Assembly (NCBI GenBank): GCA_033675265.1
Contig: JAUJYZ010000098.1
Span: forward strand, 1,249,501-1,313,500
Reading direction: 5' to 3'
Source: Actinostola sp. cb2023
Taxonomy: Eukaryota > Cnidaria > Anthozoa > Actiniaria > Actinostolidae
DNA: 64,000 bases
Of this stretch, positions 1-9,760 are shown piece by piece. Each line of letters opens with the position of its first letter. Within the stretch, counting starts at the first letter, position 1. The notes beneath the pieces are model-generated. The model saw nothing but the letters and a program-made list of their open reading frames with translations, was not told the origin of the DNA and searched no databases. Position numbers and translations under genes: made by a program.

Positions 1-85
1 ATATACAAGAAAGTCCATTTTATAACTCGGGCTTCCTTCGGAAGGGCCCGAGTAATAAGTTCAATCGAACGTACCCTAATAAGGG

Positions 86-1075
86 AAGTACATACTATAG
101 ACTACCGTGCCTTGGCTTTCATCCAAATATATATACTTCCTACTTGATAGTTGTAGCTGTTTTACGTTTAGTTTAGTCGATCGTCGAGATCGAACAAAAG
201 TTGCCACGACTGTATTCGATCCTTAATTCATATAACTTGAAAAGTGAAAGCGTAAATGATATGGACATGATGTCAACGTGTTCGATGAGTCATGTCATAC
301 AGTTTACAACCCGGCCAATTCTGATTCAGATCAGTTGTAACATACTGTATTTGTAAACTGGTTATAGCAATGTTCAGCTTATTAGTAGCTTCATTCAATT
401 AACCTACCCATTGCTGTTCAATTATTAACCTACCCATTGCTGACATACAAACAATGCAACTTGGTTCTCCGTGCTGCCGTGACACTCGTACTGGCAATAT
501 GACATGAGCTGGGTGTGACTGTTCGGGCGGAACCATCTTCATTACCAGGTTGTCCGAGCCACAGACAATATACTAAATACGTAAATCTAGTAGAGTACAA
601 ACCATAGAGTGCAATTTAGAAAAGCTTGAAAACTAAATAACTAATTAGTACTAAATAGCACTAATGAAACAATAGAAAACAATAGAAATAGCACTATTTA
701 GTACTATTTAAATTAGTACTATTTCACGCTTTTCTAAATTGCACTCTAGACTATGTCCGTGAAACAGTACTAACTAATTAGTACTAAATAGCACTGATGA
801 AACAATAGAAAACAATAGAAATAGCACTATTTAGTACTATTTAGTAATAGTACTATTTCACGGACATAGAGTGCAATTTAGAAAGCTTGAAATAGTACTA
901 ACTTTAAATAGTACTAAATAGTGCTATTTCTATTGTTTTCTATTGTTTCATTAGTGCTATTTAGTACTAATTAGTTATTTAGTTTTCAAGCTTTTCTAAT
1001 TTGCACTCTATGGTTTGCACTCTATTGTTTAACCTATCCGACTATAAAACCCACAGTGATGATTTGCCTTATCGA
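86..1075 (+). repeat. Dispersed repeat, copy 1 (with a MITE inserted)
   Basis: About 500 bp of unique-looking sequence that recurs at 1620-2100 and 17265-17930. Shared marks are ctgttttacgtttagttt, cgtcgagatcgaacaaaa, aactggttatagyaatgttc, ccgtgacactcgtact and gaccatcttcattaccagg-type words, ending with cccacagtgatgattt. Copy 1 is split near its end by the palindromic MITE 593-1022. No open frame is conserved, and the origin is unknown. Confidence 0.7.
593..1022. mobile_element. Palindromic MITE with TA target duplication, with nested internal palindromes
   Basis: The two halves are near-perfect inverted repeats (gagtRcaaaccatagagtgc at the ends), flanked by TA on both sides. Inside is a second inverted repeat around 748-870 (gtccgtgaaacagtacta / tagtactatttcacggac), so the element looks like one palindrome nested within a relative. 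A shorter member lies at 17597-17739. TA duplication suggests Tc1/mariner mobilisation. Confidence 0.75.
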
Positions 1076-1149
1076 TGCATCTTTTATAATAATACTTTAT
1101 TTATATAGCACCATTTCTAAAAAATACATATAAATAATAATCGAATAAT

Positions 1150-1253
1150 AATAATATCGTGATTTGTCAGTGGCGAACAGAATAATTATTTGCCGAAGCC
1201 GAAGGCAGAAGCAAATAATTATCTGCGAGCCACTGACAAATCGCGATATTTTG
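1150..1253. repeat. Hairpin, about 90 bp
   Basis: Inverted repeat with stems atttgtcagtggc / gccactgacaaat and ataattatttgc / gcaaataattat around a short loop. It looks like the end hairpin of a MITE. The adjacent sequence 1260-1320 recurs at 16852-16906. Confidence 0.6.
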
Positions 1254-1386
1254 CAAAAACCGAGTATAGACGGGGCCTCAATAGTTACTGTCATCATTCA
1301 ATGTTATTTGTCTGTGTTTCCGGGTAATATTTAGCCATGCGTAAAAATCTAAAACATTCAATAGAAATGTTGACTTCATTCTTGAT

Positions 1387-1424
1387 CCCAGAGCTCCTCG
1401 GTTTCGCAACCGAGGAGCTCTGGG
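1387..1424. repeat. Perfect hairpin
   Basis: cccagagctcctcggttt and its exact complement separated by 3 nt. The cccagagc..gctctggg stem echoes the ends of the element at 8859-12852. Confidence 0.6.
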
Positions 1425-1619
1425 AACGAGAATGTGTTGACTTCCGGCTCGAAAGGTAGCCTAGCTTGTCGAAGATTGACAAGGACATTCAATTGGAAGT
1501 TTGATACTTTATGCACATAGAAAATGAGTTAAGACATTGTTAAGAAACGACACTACTCGAAACGAGTACGATTCCCGTACGATTGACCAGGGAATTGGCA
1601 GGGACTGAATACATATCAT

Positions 1620-2100
1620 AGCTATATAGTCTATATACCCAGTGTATACCGTGCCGTACTTCCTACTCGTTGTAACTGTTTTACGTTTAGTTTCAGCAGT
1701 CGATCATCGAGATCGAACAAAACCTGTCACAACTGTATTCGATCTTTATTCCGAACTTGAGTGAACAGCGCCCCGAACAGCGTAGCGTAACGTGCATGTG
1801 GATGGATATGTAGATATATGGCATCAGTACAACCTCAGTTGTAGCATATTTGTAAACTGGCTATAGTCATGTACAGCTTTAATAGTAGTTTCATTCAATT
1901 AACCTACCCATTGCTGACTGCGATGTACAAACAATGCAATTTGGTTCTCCGTGCTACCGTGACACTCGTACTTTCAGTTTCAATATGACATGAGCTGGGT
2001 GTGACTGTTCGGGCGGAACCATCTTCATTACCAGGTTGTCCGAGCCACAAACAATCCAACTACACAACTGACCCACAGTGATGATTTGACTTATCTACGT
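1620..2100 (+). repeat. Dispersed repeat, copy 2
   Basis: Same family as 86-1075 and 17265-17930, without an inserted MITE. It ends with cccacagtgatgatttg and runs directly into a tRNA-like SINE piece. Sequence up to about 2129 shows no gene. Confidence 0.7.
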
Positions 2101-2109
2101 AGAATGACC

Positions 2110-3253
2110 AGAAATGGGCCAAAATGCGGTGACAGGATTGGGACTCGAACCCGCTACTTAGGAAATGTTAAGCCAAGCCAAGCCAAGCCAAGCCAAGCCA
2201 AGCCAAGCCAAGCCAAGCCAAGCCAAGCCAAGCCAAGCCAAGCCAAGCCAAGCCAAGCCAAGCCAAGCCAAGCCAAGCCAAGCCAAGCCAAGCCAAGCCA
2301 AGCCAAGCCAAGCCAAGCCAAGCCAAGCCAAGCCAAGCCAAGCCAAGCCAAGCCAAGCCAAGCCAAGCCAAGCCAAGCCAAGCCAAGCCAAGCCAAGCCA
2401 AGCCAAGCCAAGCCAAGCCAAGCCAAGCCAAGCCAAGCCAAGCCAAGCCAAGCCAAGCCAAGCCAAGCCAAGCCAAGCCAAGCCAAGCCAAGCCAAGCCA
2501 AGCCAAGCCAAGCCCAAGCCAAGCCAAGCCCCAAGCCAAGCCAAGCCAAGCCAAGCCAAGCCAGCCAAGCCAAGCCAAGCCAAGCCAAGCCAAGCCAAGC
2601 CAAGCCAAGCCAAGCCAAGCCAAGCCAAGCCAAGCCAAGCCAAGCCAAGCCAAGCCAAGCCAAGCCAAGCCAAGCCAAGCCAAGCCAAGCCAAGCCAAGC
2701 CAAGCCAAGCCAAGCCAAGCCAAGCCAAGCCAAGCCAAGCCAAGCCAAGCCAAGCCAAGCCAAGCCAAGCCAAGCCAAGCCAAGCCAAGCCAAGCCAAGC
2801 CAAGCCAAGCCAAGCCAAGCCAAGCCAAGCCAAGCCAAGCCAAGCCAAGCCAAGCCAAGCCAAGCCAAGCCAAGCCAAGCCAAGCCAAGCCAAGCCAAGC
2901 CAAGCCAAGCCAAGCCAAGCCAAGCCAAGCCAAGCCAAGCCAAGCCAAGCCAAGCCAAGCCAAGCCAAGCCAAGCCAAGCCAAGCCAAGCCAAGCCAAGC
3001 CAAGCAAAGCCAAGCAAAGCCAAGCCAAGCAAAGCAAAGCAAAGCAAATGGCCCATACACCTAGGCGTAATGCTCAGTCACCATACATTACATATAATAG
3101 GACGAAGACTTCGGCCTCATCCGCGCTATCCACTGGTAGCACACAATCAGCTTCGCAGTCAAACGGAGGGAGGGAACATGTACAGTCGGATACTAGGTTG
3201 TACTCCGTGGCCCCCGGCGTACTACTAAGCGGTTACCCAATTTTGTGACGGTT
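2110..3253 (-). mobile_element. tRNA-derived SINE-like repeat split by a pentanucleotide tract
   Basis: On the minus strand the order is: tatccgactgt...ttccctccctc, gcattacgcctaggtgtatgggcc, then the (AAGCC)n tract, then a polymerase III B-box-like gcgggttcgagtccc (around 2139-2153) followed by a tRNA-like 3' end. A relative without the tract lies at 19240-19352 plus 23329-23455, on the plus strand, split instead by the Ngaro-like element. Confidence 0.5.
2170..3046. repeat. (AAGCC)n pentanucleotide tract, about 175 units
   Basis: Nearly pure 5-bp repeat over about 870 bp, with a few irregular units around 2508-2565. At the right end (3001-3046) it decays to AAGCA units. All frames are open on both strands only because the unit has no stop; the PSQAK and LAWLG translations are not proteins. 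Confidence 0.97.
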
Positions 3254-3988
3254 ACTGTTATGGAAATTTCTTGACCACGCAGTCCCGTCGGATTGATGCT
3301 GGGATTTTTTTTATATCACAGATGTTCATCTTGGTTCCGAACCCCACTAAAATCTAAAGCTATATTAATGCTGTAGGCATATCCACATTAAAAAGAAAGA
3401 ATTAGAGAGAACAGTAAAGCCATACATGAACCACTACCTAGAGTTGTCTCATGCATTCCTTGAGTTCACCTTCTGCATGCAGACGACATGCAAAGCGGAG
3501 CAGAAGATCAAGAAGAACGAAGATAATTACCCTGGTTCCAGAGGCTTTGCCGCCACAAACATCGTATCAGTTTGACAAAGCCTCTGGAACCAGGGTAGAA
3601 GATAATAGGATCCAGTGGTTCAGGAAATATTTGCAATAACTTGTACCGGATTGGTTAATTTTTATCATCACGGCAAAAGGAGAGACACGTCATAAATGAC
3701 GTGTAGGACTTCTGTGTAATATATATTTTCTCTTAGAAAAAGTTGAAAAGCATTTTCTCCATTTTTGTTGTTGTGAAAAACAAATTGACATCTAGTTTGT
3801 GTCCTTTTATTGATTATACATTTTGTCATCAAGTACACCGAGTCGATCCAAATACTGCCTCTACTTTACAAGGTTATGGCAACATATCTCAGTTATATCG
3901 ATAAGTGGACAGTCACATACAAACTATCATGGCGGAAACCTCTATAGGTAGTTCCATCAAGCTATACTCATAGAGATTTCATAGATTT
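3254..3988. other. Non-coding stretch with a hairpin
   Basis: No gene seen. A hairpin (about 3531-3597) has stems accctggttccagaggcttt / aaagcctctggaaccagggt. The same word recurs at 39246. The segment 3700-3988 is the likely 3' UTR of the minus-strand exon at 3989-4207 (AATAAA on minus near 3806). Confidence 0.5.
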
Positions 3989-4207
3989 CTAGAATATTTC
4001 TGTTGTGATAAAAAGTGTAGTTGGCTTAGGATATCCTGATTTGCCACCAGTGGCAACCTGAACTGTCCCGTCTTCATACGCGGCGAGGTATAAATCGTTA
4101 CGACCTCCTACTACATCATTCCATCGAAACAGAGCATAACTGAAATATTGTTCAGGCTCAAATTTGCAGTCCTCAGGTGCTGTAGGTGGATCAGTGACAT
4201 CAATCTC
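3989..4207 (-). CDS. Terminal coding exon (72 aa) of an unidentified gene
   Basis: A 219-nt open frame on the minus strand runs from a splice acceptor (tattatag, just right of 4207) to a TAG stop at 3989-3991. An AATAAA on the same strand lies about 180 nt further on (near 3806). The peptide is dense in aromatic and beta-strand residues: EDCKFEPEQYFSYALFRWND, then NDLYLAAYEDGTVQVATGG, then TTLFITTEIF. The pattern LYLAAYEDGTVQVATGG followed by FIT recalls a beta-trefoil strand pair (FGF, IL-1 or fascin-like), which is inference only. It has no ATG of its own. The upstream intron is filled by the 63-bp satellite, so the 5' part of the gene was not found. It may belong with the exons at 13.3-17.2 kb. 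Confidence 0.45.
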   Translation of the reverse strand, partial: EIDVTDPPTAPEDCKFEPEQYFSYALFRWNDVVGGRNDLYLAAYEDGTVQVATGGKSGYPKPTTLFITTEIF

Positions 4208-6845
4208 CTATAATATCCAAAACACAGTCGTCTTAGCTATAGCTGGCTGCATATAACCCAACCCAATCTCCTATAATATCCAAAACACACTGTCGTCTTA
4301 GCTATAGCTGGCTGCATATAACCCAACCCAAGGCTCCTATAATATCCAAAACACAGTCGTCTTAGCTATAGCTGGCTGCATATAACCCAACCCAATCTTC
4401 TATAATATCCAAAACACAGTCGTCTTAGCTATAGCTGGCTGCATATAGCCCAACCCAATCTTCTATAATATCCAAAACACAGTCGTCTTAGCTATAGCTG
4501 GCTGCATATAGCCCAACCCAATCTCCTATAATATCCAAAACACAGTCGTCTTAGCTATAGCTGGCTGCATATAACCCAACCCAATCTCCTATAATATCCA
4601 AAACACAGTCGTCTTAGCTATAGCTGGCTGCATATAACCCAACCCAATAATCTCCTATAATATCCAAAACACAGTCGTCTTAGCTATAGCTGGCTGTATA
4701 TAACCCAACCCAATCTCCTATAATGATCCAAAACACAGTCTTCTTAGCTATAGCTGGCTGCATATAACCCAACCCAATCTTCTATAATATCCAAAACACA
4801 GTCGTCTTAGCTATAGCTGGCTGCATATAACCCAACCCAATCTCCTATAATATCCAAAACACAGTCGTCTTAGCTATAGCTGGCTGCATATAAGCCAACC
4901 CAATCTCCTATAATATCCAAAACACACTGTCGTCTTAGCTATAGCTGGCTGCATATAAGCCAACCCAATCTCCTGTAATACCAAAACACAGTCGTCTTAG
5001 CTATATCTGGCTGCATATAACCCGCCAGCCCAATCTCCTGATAATATCCAAAACACAGTCGTCTTAGCTATAGCTGGCTGCATATACTGAACCCAACCCA
5101 ATCTCCTATAATATCCAAAACACAGTCGTCTTAGCTATAGCTGGCTGCATATAACCCAACCCAATCTCCTATAATCTCCAAAACACAGTCGTCTTAGCTA
5201 TAGCTGGCTGCATATAACCCAACCCAATCTCCTATAATACTCCAAAACACAATCGTCTTAGCTATAGCTGGCTGCATATAGCCCAACCCAATCTCCTATA
5301 ATATCCAAAACACAGTCGTCTTAGCTATAGCTGGCTGCATATAACCCAACCCAATCTCCTATAATATCCAAAACACAGTCGTCTTAGCTATAGCTGGCTG
5401 CATATAACCCAACCCAATAATCTCCTATAATATCCAAAACACAGTCTATAGCTGGCTGCATATAACCCAACCCAATCTCCTATAATATCCAAAACACAGT
5501 CGTCTTAGCTATAGCTGGCTGCATATAACCCAACCCAATCTCCTATAATATCCAAAACACACTGTCGTCTTAGCTATAGCTGGCTGCATATAACCCAACC
5601 CAAGGCTCCTATAATATCCAAAACACAGTCGTCTTAGCTATAGCTGGCTGCATATAACCCAACCCAATCTTCTATAATATCCAAAACACAGTCGTCTTAG
5701 CTATAGCTGGCTGCATATAGCCCAACCCAATCTTCTATAATATCCAAAACACAGTCGTCTTAGCTATAGCTGGCTGCATATAGCCCAACCCAATCTCCTA
5801 TAATATCCAAAACACAGTCGTCTTAGCTATAGCTGGCTGCATATAACCCAACCCAATCTCCTATAATATCCAAAACACAGTCGTCTTAGCTATAGCTGGC
5901 TGCATATAACCCAACCCAATAATCTCCTATAATATCCAAAACACAGTCGTCTTAGCTATAGCTGGCTGTATATAACCCAACCCAATCTCCTATAATGATC
6001 CAAAACACAGTCTTCTTAGCTATAGCTGGCTGCATATAACCCAACCCAATCTTCTATAATATCCAAAACACAGTCGTCTTAGCTATAGCTGGCTGCATAT
6101 AACCCAACCCAATCTCCTATAATATCCAAAACACAGTCGTCTTAGCTATAGCTGGCTGCATATAAGCCAACCCAATCTCCTATAATATCCAAAACACACT
6201 GTCGTCTTAGCTATAGCTGGCTGCATATAAGCCAACCCAATCTCCTGTAATATCCAAAACACAGTCGTCTTAGCTATATCTGGCTGCATATAACCCGCCA
6301 GCCCAATCTCCTGATAATATCCAAAACACAGTCGTCTTAGCTATAGCTGGCTGCATATAACCCAACCCAATCTCCTATAATCTCCAAAACACAGTCGTCT
6401 TAGCTATAGCTGGCTGCATATAACCCAACCCAATCTCCTATAATCTCCAAAACACAGTCGTCTTAGCTATAGCTGGCTGCATATAACCCAACCCAATCTC
6501 CTATAATATCCAAAACACAATCGTCTTAGCTATAGCTGGCTGCATATAGCCCAACCCAATCTCCTATAATATCCAAAACACAGTCGTCTTAGCTATAGCT
6601 GGCTGCATATAACCCAACCCAATCTCCTATAATATCCAAAACACAGTCGTCTTAGCTATAGCTGGCTGCATATAACCCAACCCAATAATCTCCTATAATA
6701 TCCAAAACACAGTCTATAGCTGGCTGCATATAACCCAACCCAATCTCCTATAATATCCAAAACACAGTCGTCTTAGCTATAGCTGGCTGCATATAACCCA
6801 ACCCAATCTCCTATAATATCCAAAACACAGTCGTCTTAGCTCTTT
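4202..6845. repeat. 63-bp satellite, about 42 copies, with higher-order structure
   Basis: Monomer runs aatctcctataatatccaaa through cagtcgtcttagctatagct to ggctgcatataacccaaccc. Variant monomers (aaggctcc, cacactgtc, the shortened cagtctatag) recur at a spacing of about 1270 bp: aggctcc at 4331 and 5603, cagtctatag at 5442 and 6710. The array is thus a duplicated block of about 20 monomers. It abuts the splice acceptor of the exon at 3989-4207, and each monomer carries a copy of that acceptor region. Confidence 0.95.
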
Positions 6846-6874
6846 GTGAGCCATGCTTCGCATTCCTCTCTCGG

Positions 6875-6964
6875 TCAAGGATCGATTTCGGAAGGGAAAT
6901 TAAGAGTAGAAAGACTATGAACGCTAAACAACCACAGGAATGCCAGGCTAACTAAACGGCACAT
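6875..6964 (-). CDS. Very short ORF with a signal-peptide-like sequence
   Basis: 29 codons on the minus strand starting MCRLVSLAFLWLFSVHS, a good hydrophobic signal-peptide pattern. It lies upstream, on the same strand, of the 3989-4207 terminal exon and the 63-bp satellite, but no usable donor is seen before its stop. A TIR element has inserted a few bases upstream of the ATG (its 9-bp target copy begins at 6963). Could be chance. Confidence 0.15.
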   Translation of the reverse strand: MCRLVSLAFLWLFSVHSLSTLNFPSEIDP

Positions 6965-6971
6965 TCGGAAC

Positions 6972-8192
6972 GGTGGAGGCTAAAAGGGATGCCTCAAAAG
7001 GACCTTATTAAATATTCATTTCCATGACGTCAGTCGACGTTCTCCGAAAGAGTTCTCGGGTTTCGTTTTTTTTATCGACTGATCGACGGGAATTTCGAGA
7101 ACTGCATTATATTGAGCCAGGGACGTTAATGTTTTGGTAATAATAATGCGGGAAAGAGCAGGAATATTTTAAATTTTAAAATAACTAAATCCCTGTGCTC
7201 ATGGATTCGCTATGGACTACTTGAAAAATTGAACGACTCACTAGTTTGGCTATAGAAGAAACATATCAAGCTCTAATGCAGTTCGAAACCATCACAACGA
7301 CTCGATTTTCTCAGTTTTATAGCAAATATTTTGGTAAACAAAAGAGATATTACAGGCGCGTTCCTGGGCGGCATTTTCAGCTTTAAGCGAGCAACCGAAA
7401 AGTGTTGAAGAACATCATAAGAGCGCAGATACCGAATGAGCTCGTCCCGGCCTGTATCCCTGGTGAGGTATACTTGAATCGGCTGTCAGTGTTCTGCAGG
7501 TGACTTGCAAGATCCGTTTTGGCGTGAAATTGCAGTAAGACGTAAAAGTTACTTTTAGGTTCAGCCTTCAGGGTGCCACGACGTACTGAGTGCCACATTT
7601 ATTTGTCTCTCAGGATGTCATGGCATGATTTTTATTTACTACCGAGAAAAATCGAAATGAAATGCTCTTTGTAATTGCCAAGTTGAGAAATTGACACAAA
7701 AACAATACCGCACGCTGTCTAGACACGGTGTACGAGCAGGGTCTTTGAAGAGTTTCCGTTTAAAAAAATCCCTTTTGGAGGCAATTGTTTGGGAACTGAC
7801 ACAAGGGCGAACTTTTTCAGTTGAGGAAAAGTTGTTTTTTTCTTGTGTAGACATGGATAGTATAGAGTTTACTGGAGAGGAATCAATACGATTGAAATCG
7901 TAGGTTGTGACCCTCCCTATACGTGATTCTGAACATTGATAACAAATATTCTCCGATAAAAATTATCATACAGTGATAATCGATGATACTCATCACCCCA
8001 TCATAATAAATAAAACCAACTTTCAGTACACTCAGAGCCAGCGATTGTGCATTTTGAGTTCACCATGTGTTCCGCCATATTGAATTTGATTCTTCGGGAA
8101 ATGAGCTCGGGGGATTGTCGTACATTATCCGTAACGTCGTGAAATTGAATATTTAATGAGGTCCTTTTGAGGCATCCCTTTTAGCCTCCACC
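6972..8192. mobile_element. 1.2-kb TIR element with 9-bp target duplication (Mutator-like?)
   Basis: Ends ggtggaggctaaaagggatg / catcccttttagcctccacc are perfect inverted repeats over 33 bp, and weaker similarity continues to about 60 bp. The flanks are exact 9-bp direct repeats attcggaac (6963-6971 and 8193-8201). 9-bp duplications are typical of Mutator-like elements. Small open frames inside (minus 7383-7598; plus 7691-7903) are not recognisable, so it is probably non-autonomous. Confidence 0.85.
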
Positions 8193-8201
8193 ATTCGGAA
8201 C

Positions 8202-8858
8202 AAACTGTGTAACGTAATTGTTCATAAACATTGCTATTGTTGTTAGGTAGTCATCATATTCAATCATTTCCACAATAATTCGGTTTCAGTGACCCATCTA
8301 TAACCGCTGCCGGCTTGAATTCTGTCTCTTCTATATCGTTAATAATAATAATAATAATAATAATATGTCGAATTAATTCATGATTTGCCAGCAGAGTGTT
8401 TTGTTATGACTCGAAATCCGCTCTGATTGTTGGGTTGCCTGTGCCTGGCTGACTGACCTGAACTATGACGTCTTGATCTAGTCCTTGACCTTTGATGGCG
8501 TACATTTTGTTGGGAGTGGTACTGGGTAGTGTAAACGCGGACAGTTTGCCTGATGAAGAAGGGACATCTATTGCAGTGAATTTAACTGAAAAACAAAGGT
8601 TTCAACAAATGTTATCAAAACTGCACACGTTTTTATCAGCTGTGCAGGAAAATGGACAAAATAGTATTTGTTTTCTGTGTAATTTTAGGCGGTTTTGTGA
8701 CACTTTTACTCATCTTGTTTTTCCATTTTCCTGCACAACCAGATCGTTAACAAGGCAGGACAGTGTCAAGTAATTGATATATTGCAGTGCCATTGAAAGT
8801 GACCGGTAACGTGTCCATTGCGATTGGAGCATGGGAATGGTCTAAGCCTGTGAACAGG
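8202..8858. other. Spacer between two TIR elements
   Basis: Contains a short (TAA)n run (8339-8363), the possible secreted ORF at 8494-8641 and a roughly 100-bp hairpin (8642-8742). Nothing else is supported. Confidence 0.5.
8498..8641 (+). CDS. Possible first exon of a small secreted protein
   Basis: From ATG 8494-8496 an open frame starts with MAYILLGVVLGSVNADSLPD, which fits a short signal peptide cleaved after VNA. It continues with a charged helix (LTEKQRFQQMLSKLHTFLSA). From about 8642 the frame enters a 100-bp hairpin (gtgcaggaaaatgg / ccattttcctgcac) that looks inserted, so the coding match probably ends there. No donor or second exon is clear. This could also be chance. Confidence 0.22.
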
Positions 8859-9216
8859 CATTCTCGTACCCAGTGCCCACTCGTCATTGGGTTGGTCGTG
8901 GGCTCTGGGAAACCCATTCTCGTACCCAGAGCCCACTCCTCATTTGGTTCGTCGCTGGCTCTGGGAAACCCTGTTGCTTGATCGTCAAATTTTGACGACC
9001 AAGTCGTCAGAGCGCATGCTCATACTAAAGACCGCTGAGAGCGGGTACTGTGGAAGAGTCTACTGGCTACGTAGTGTTCACGTTGGTTTGAATATTCAAA
9101 CAATGTAACAAGTACACAAGTTTGTACATTTATCTTCGTGTAGCCGTTTAAAATCCCTTCGACGTTCATCACCGGTTCTTCTCTGGCTCTGTTGCGATAA
9201 AGGCTGGACGATAAAT

Positions 9217-9711
9217 ACATGTTCTAATATAATCTTGCATGTGAACCTTCCTGTCTTCCGCTTTGTTATTGTTTCTCTTGAATTATAAAAATATTCCTTT
9301 GAATACTCAAAGCGAGTACGATCGATTGTGTCTGTAGCCGTTACTTTACTTTTATAATTTATGTATTGTTAGATCTCTCTTTACGACTTATGTCTACACA
9401 GTCAATGAGTCACTCATTTCCATTGATTTATGATTCAAAAAAGGTACTGATAGTTTTTGAAAATAATATTGTATGAAATTACTACAACCATCGCTGTCAT
9501 TCGCTTCGTTCGCTTTGCAAGTTTGAATCTTTGTTTATCTCATGGACCAATCAAATACGATCATTCATTGTTGATTTCAACAGCCAATGAAATTCGCTAA
9601 AATTTCAGGGTTTCCCACATTCTCGTACCCAGAGCCCACTCCTCATTTGGTTCGTCGCTGGCTCTGGGAAACCGGAAGACAGGAAGGTTCACATGCAAGA
9701 TTATATTAGAA
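9217..9711. mobile_element. About 490-bp TIR element nested in the left arm of 8859-12852
   Basis: Inverted ends aatataatcttgcatgtgaa (from 9222) / ttcacatgcaagattatatt. The opposite arm (12534-12560) shows the empty site. Its right part carries another cccagagcc hairpin (9613-9670), so it is related to its host. Confidence 0.7.
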
Positions 9712-9760
9712 CAGGAGCCCATTACTAGGAGCCTTCCTCTCCTATAATACGTTTGTGTGA

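Noticed and set aside
2130..2160. tRNA gene at the B-box-like sequence
   Set aside because: No A box or cloverleaf can be completed; it fits a SINE remnant.
2086..3228. Long open frames PSQAK, LAWLG on both strands
   Set aside because: Products of the stop-free (AAGCC)n tract; no splice or codon signal.
4202..6845. CRISPR-like regular repeats
   Set aside because: The repeats are contiguous with no unique spacers, in eukaryotic DNA; it is a satellite.
8919..9220. Repeated 66-aa frame MYLSSSLYRNRAREEP (also at 12547)
   Set aside because: Same sequence in the two inverted arms of one transposon; no evidence of coding.
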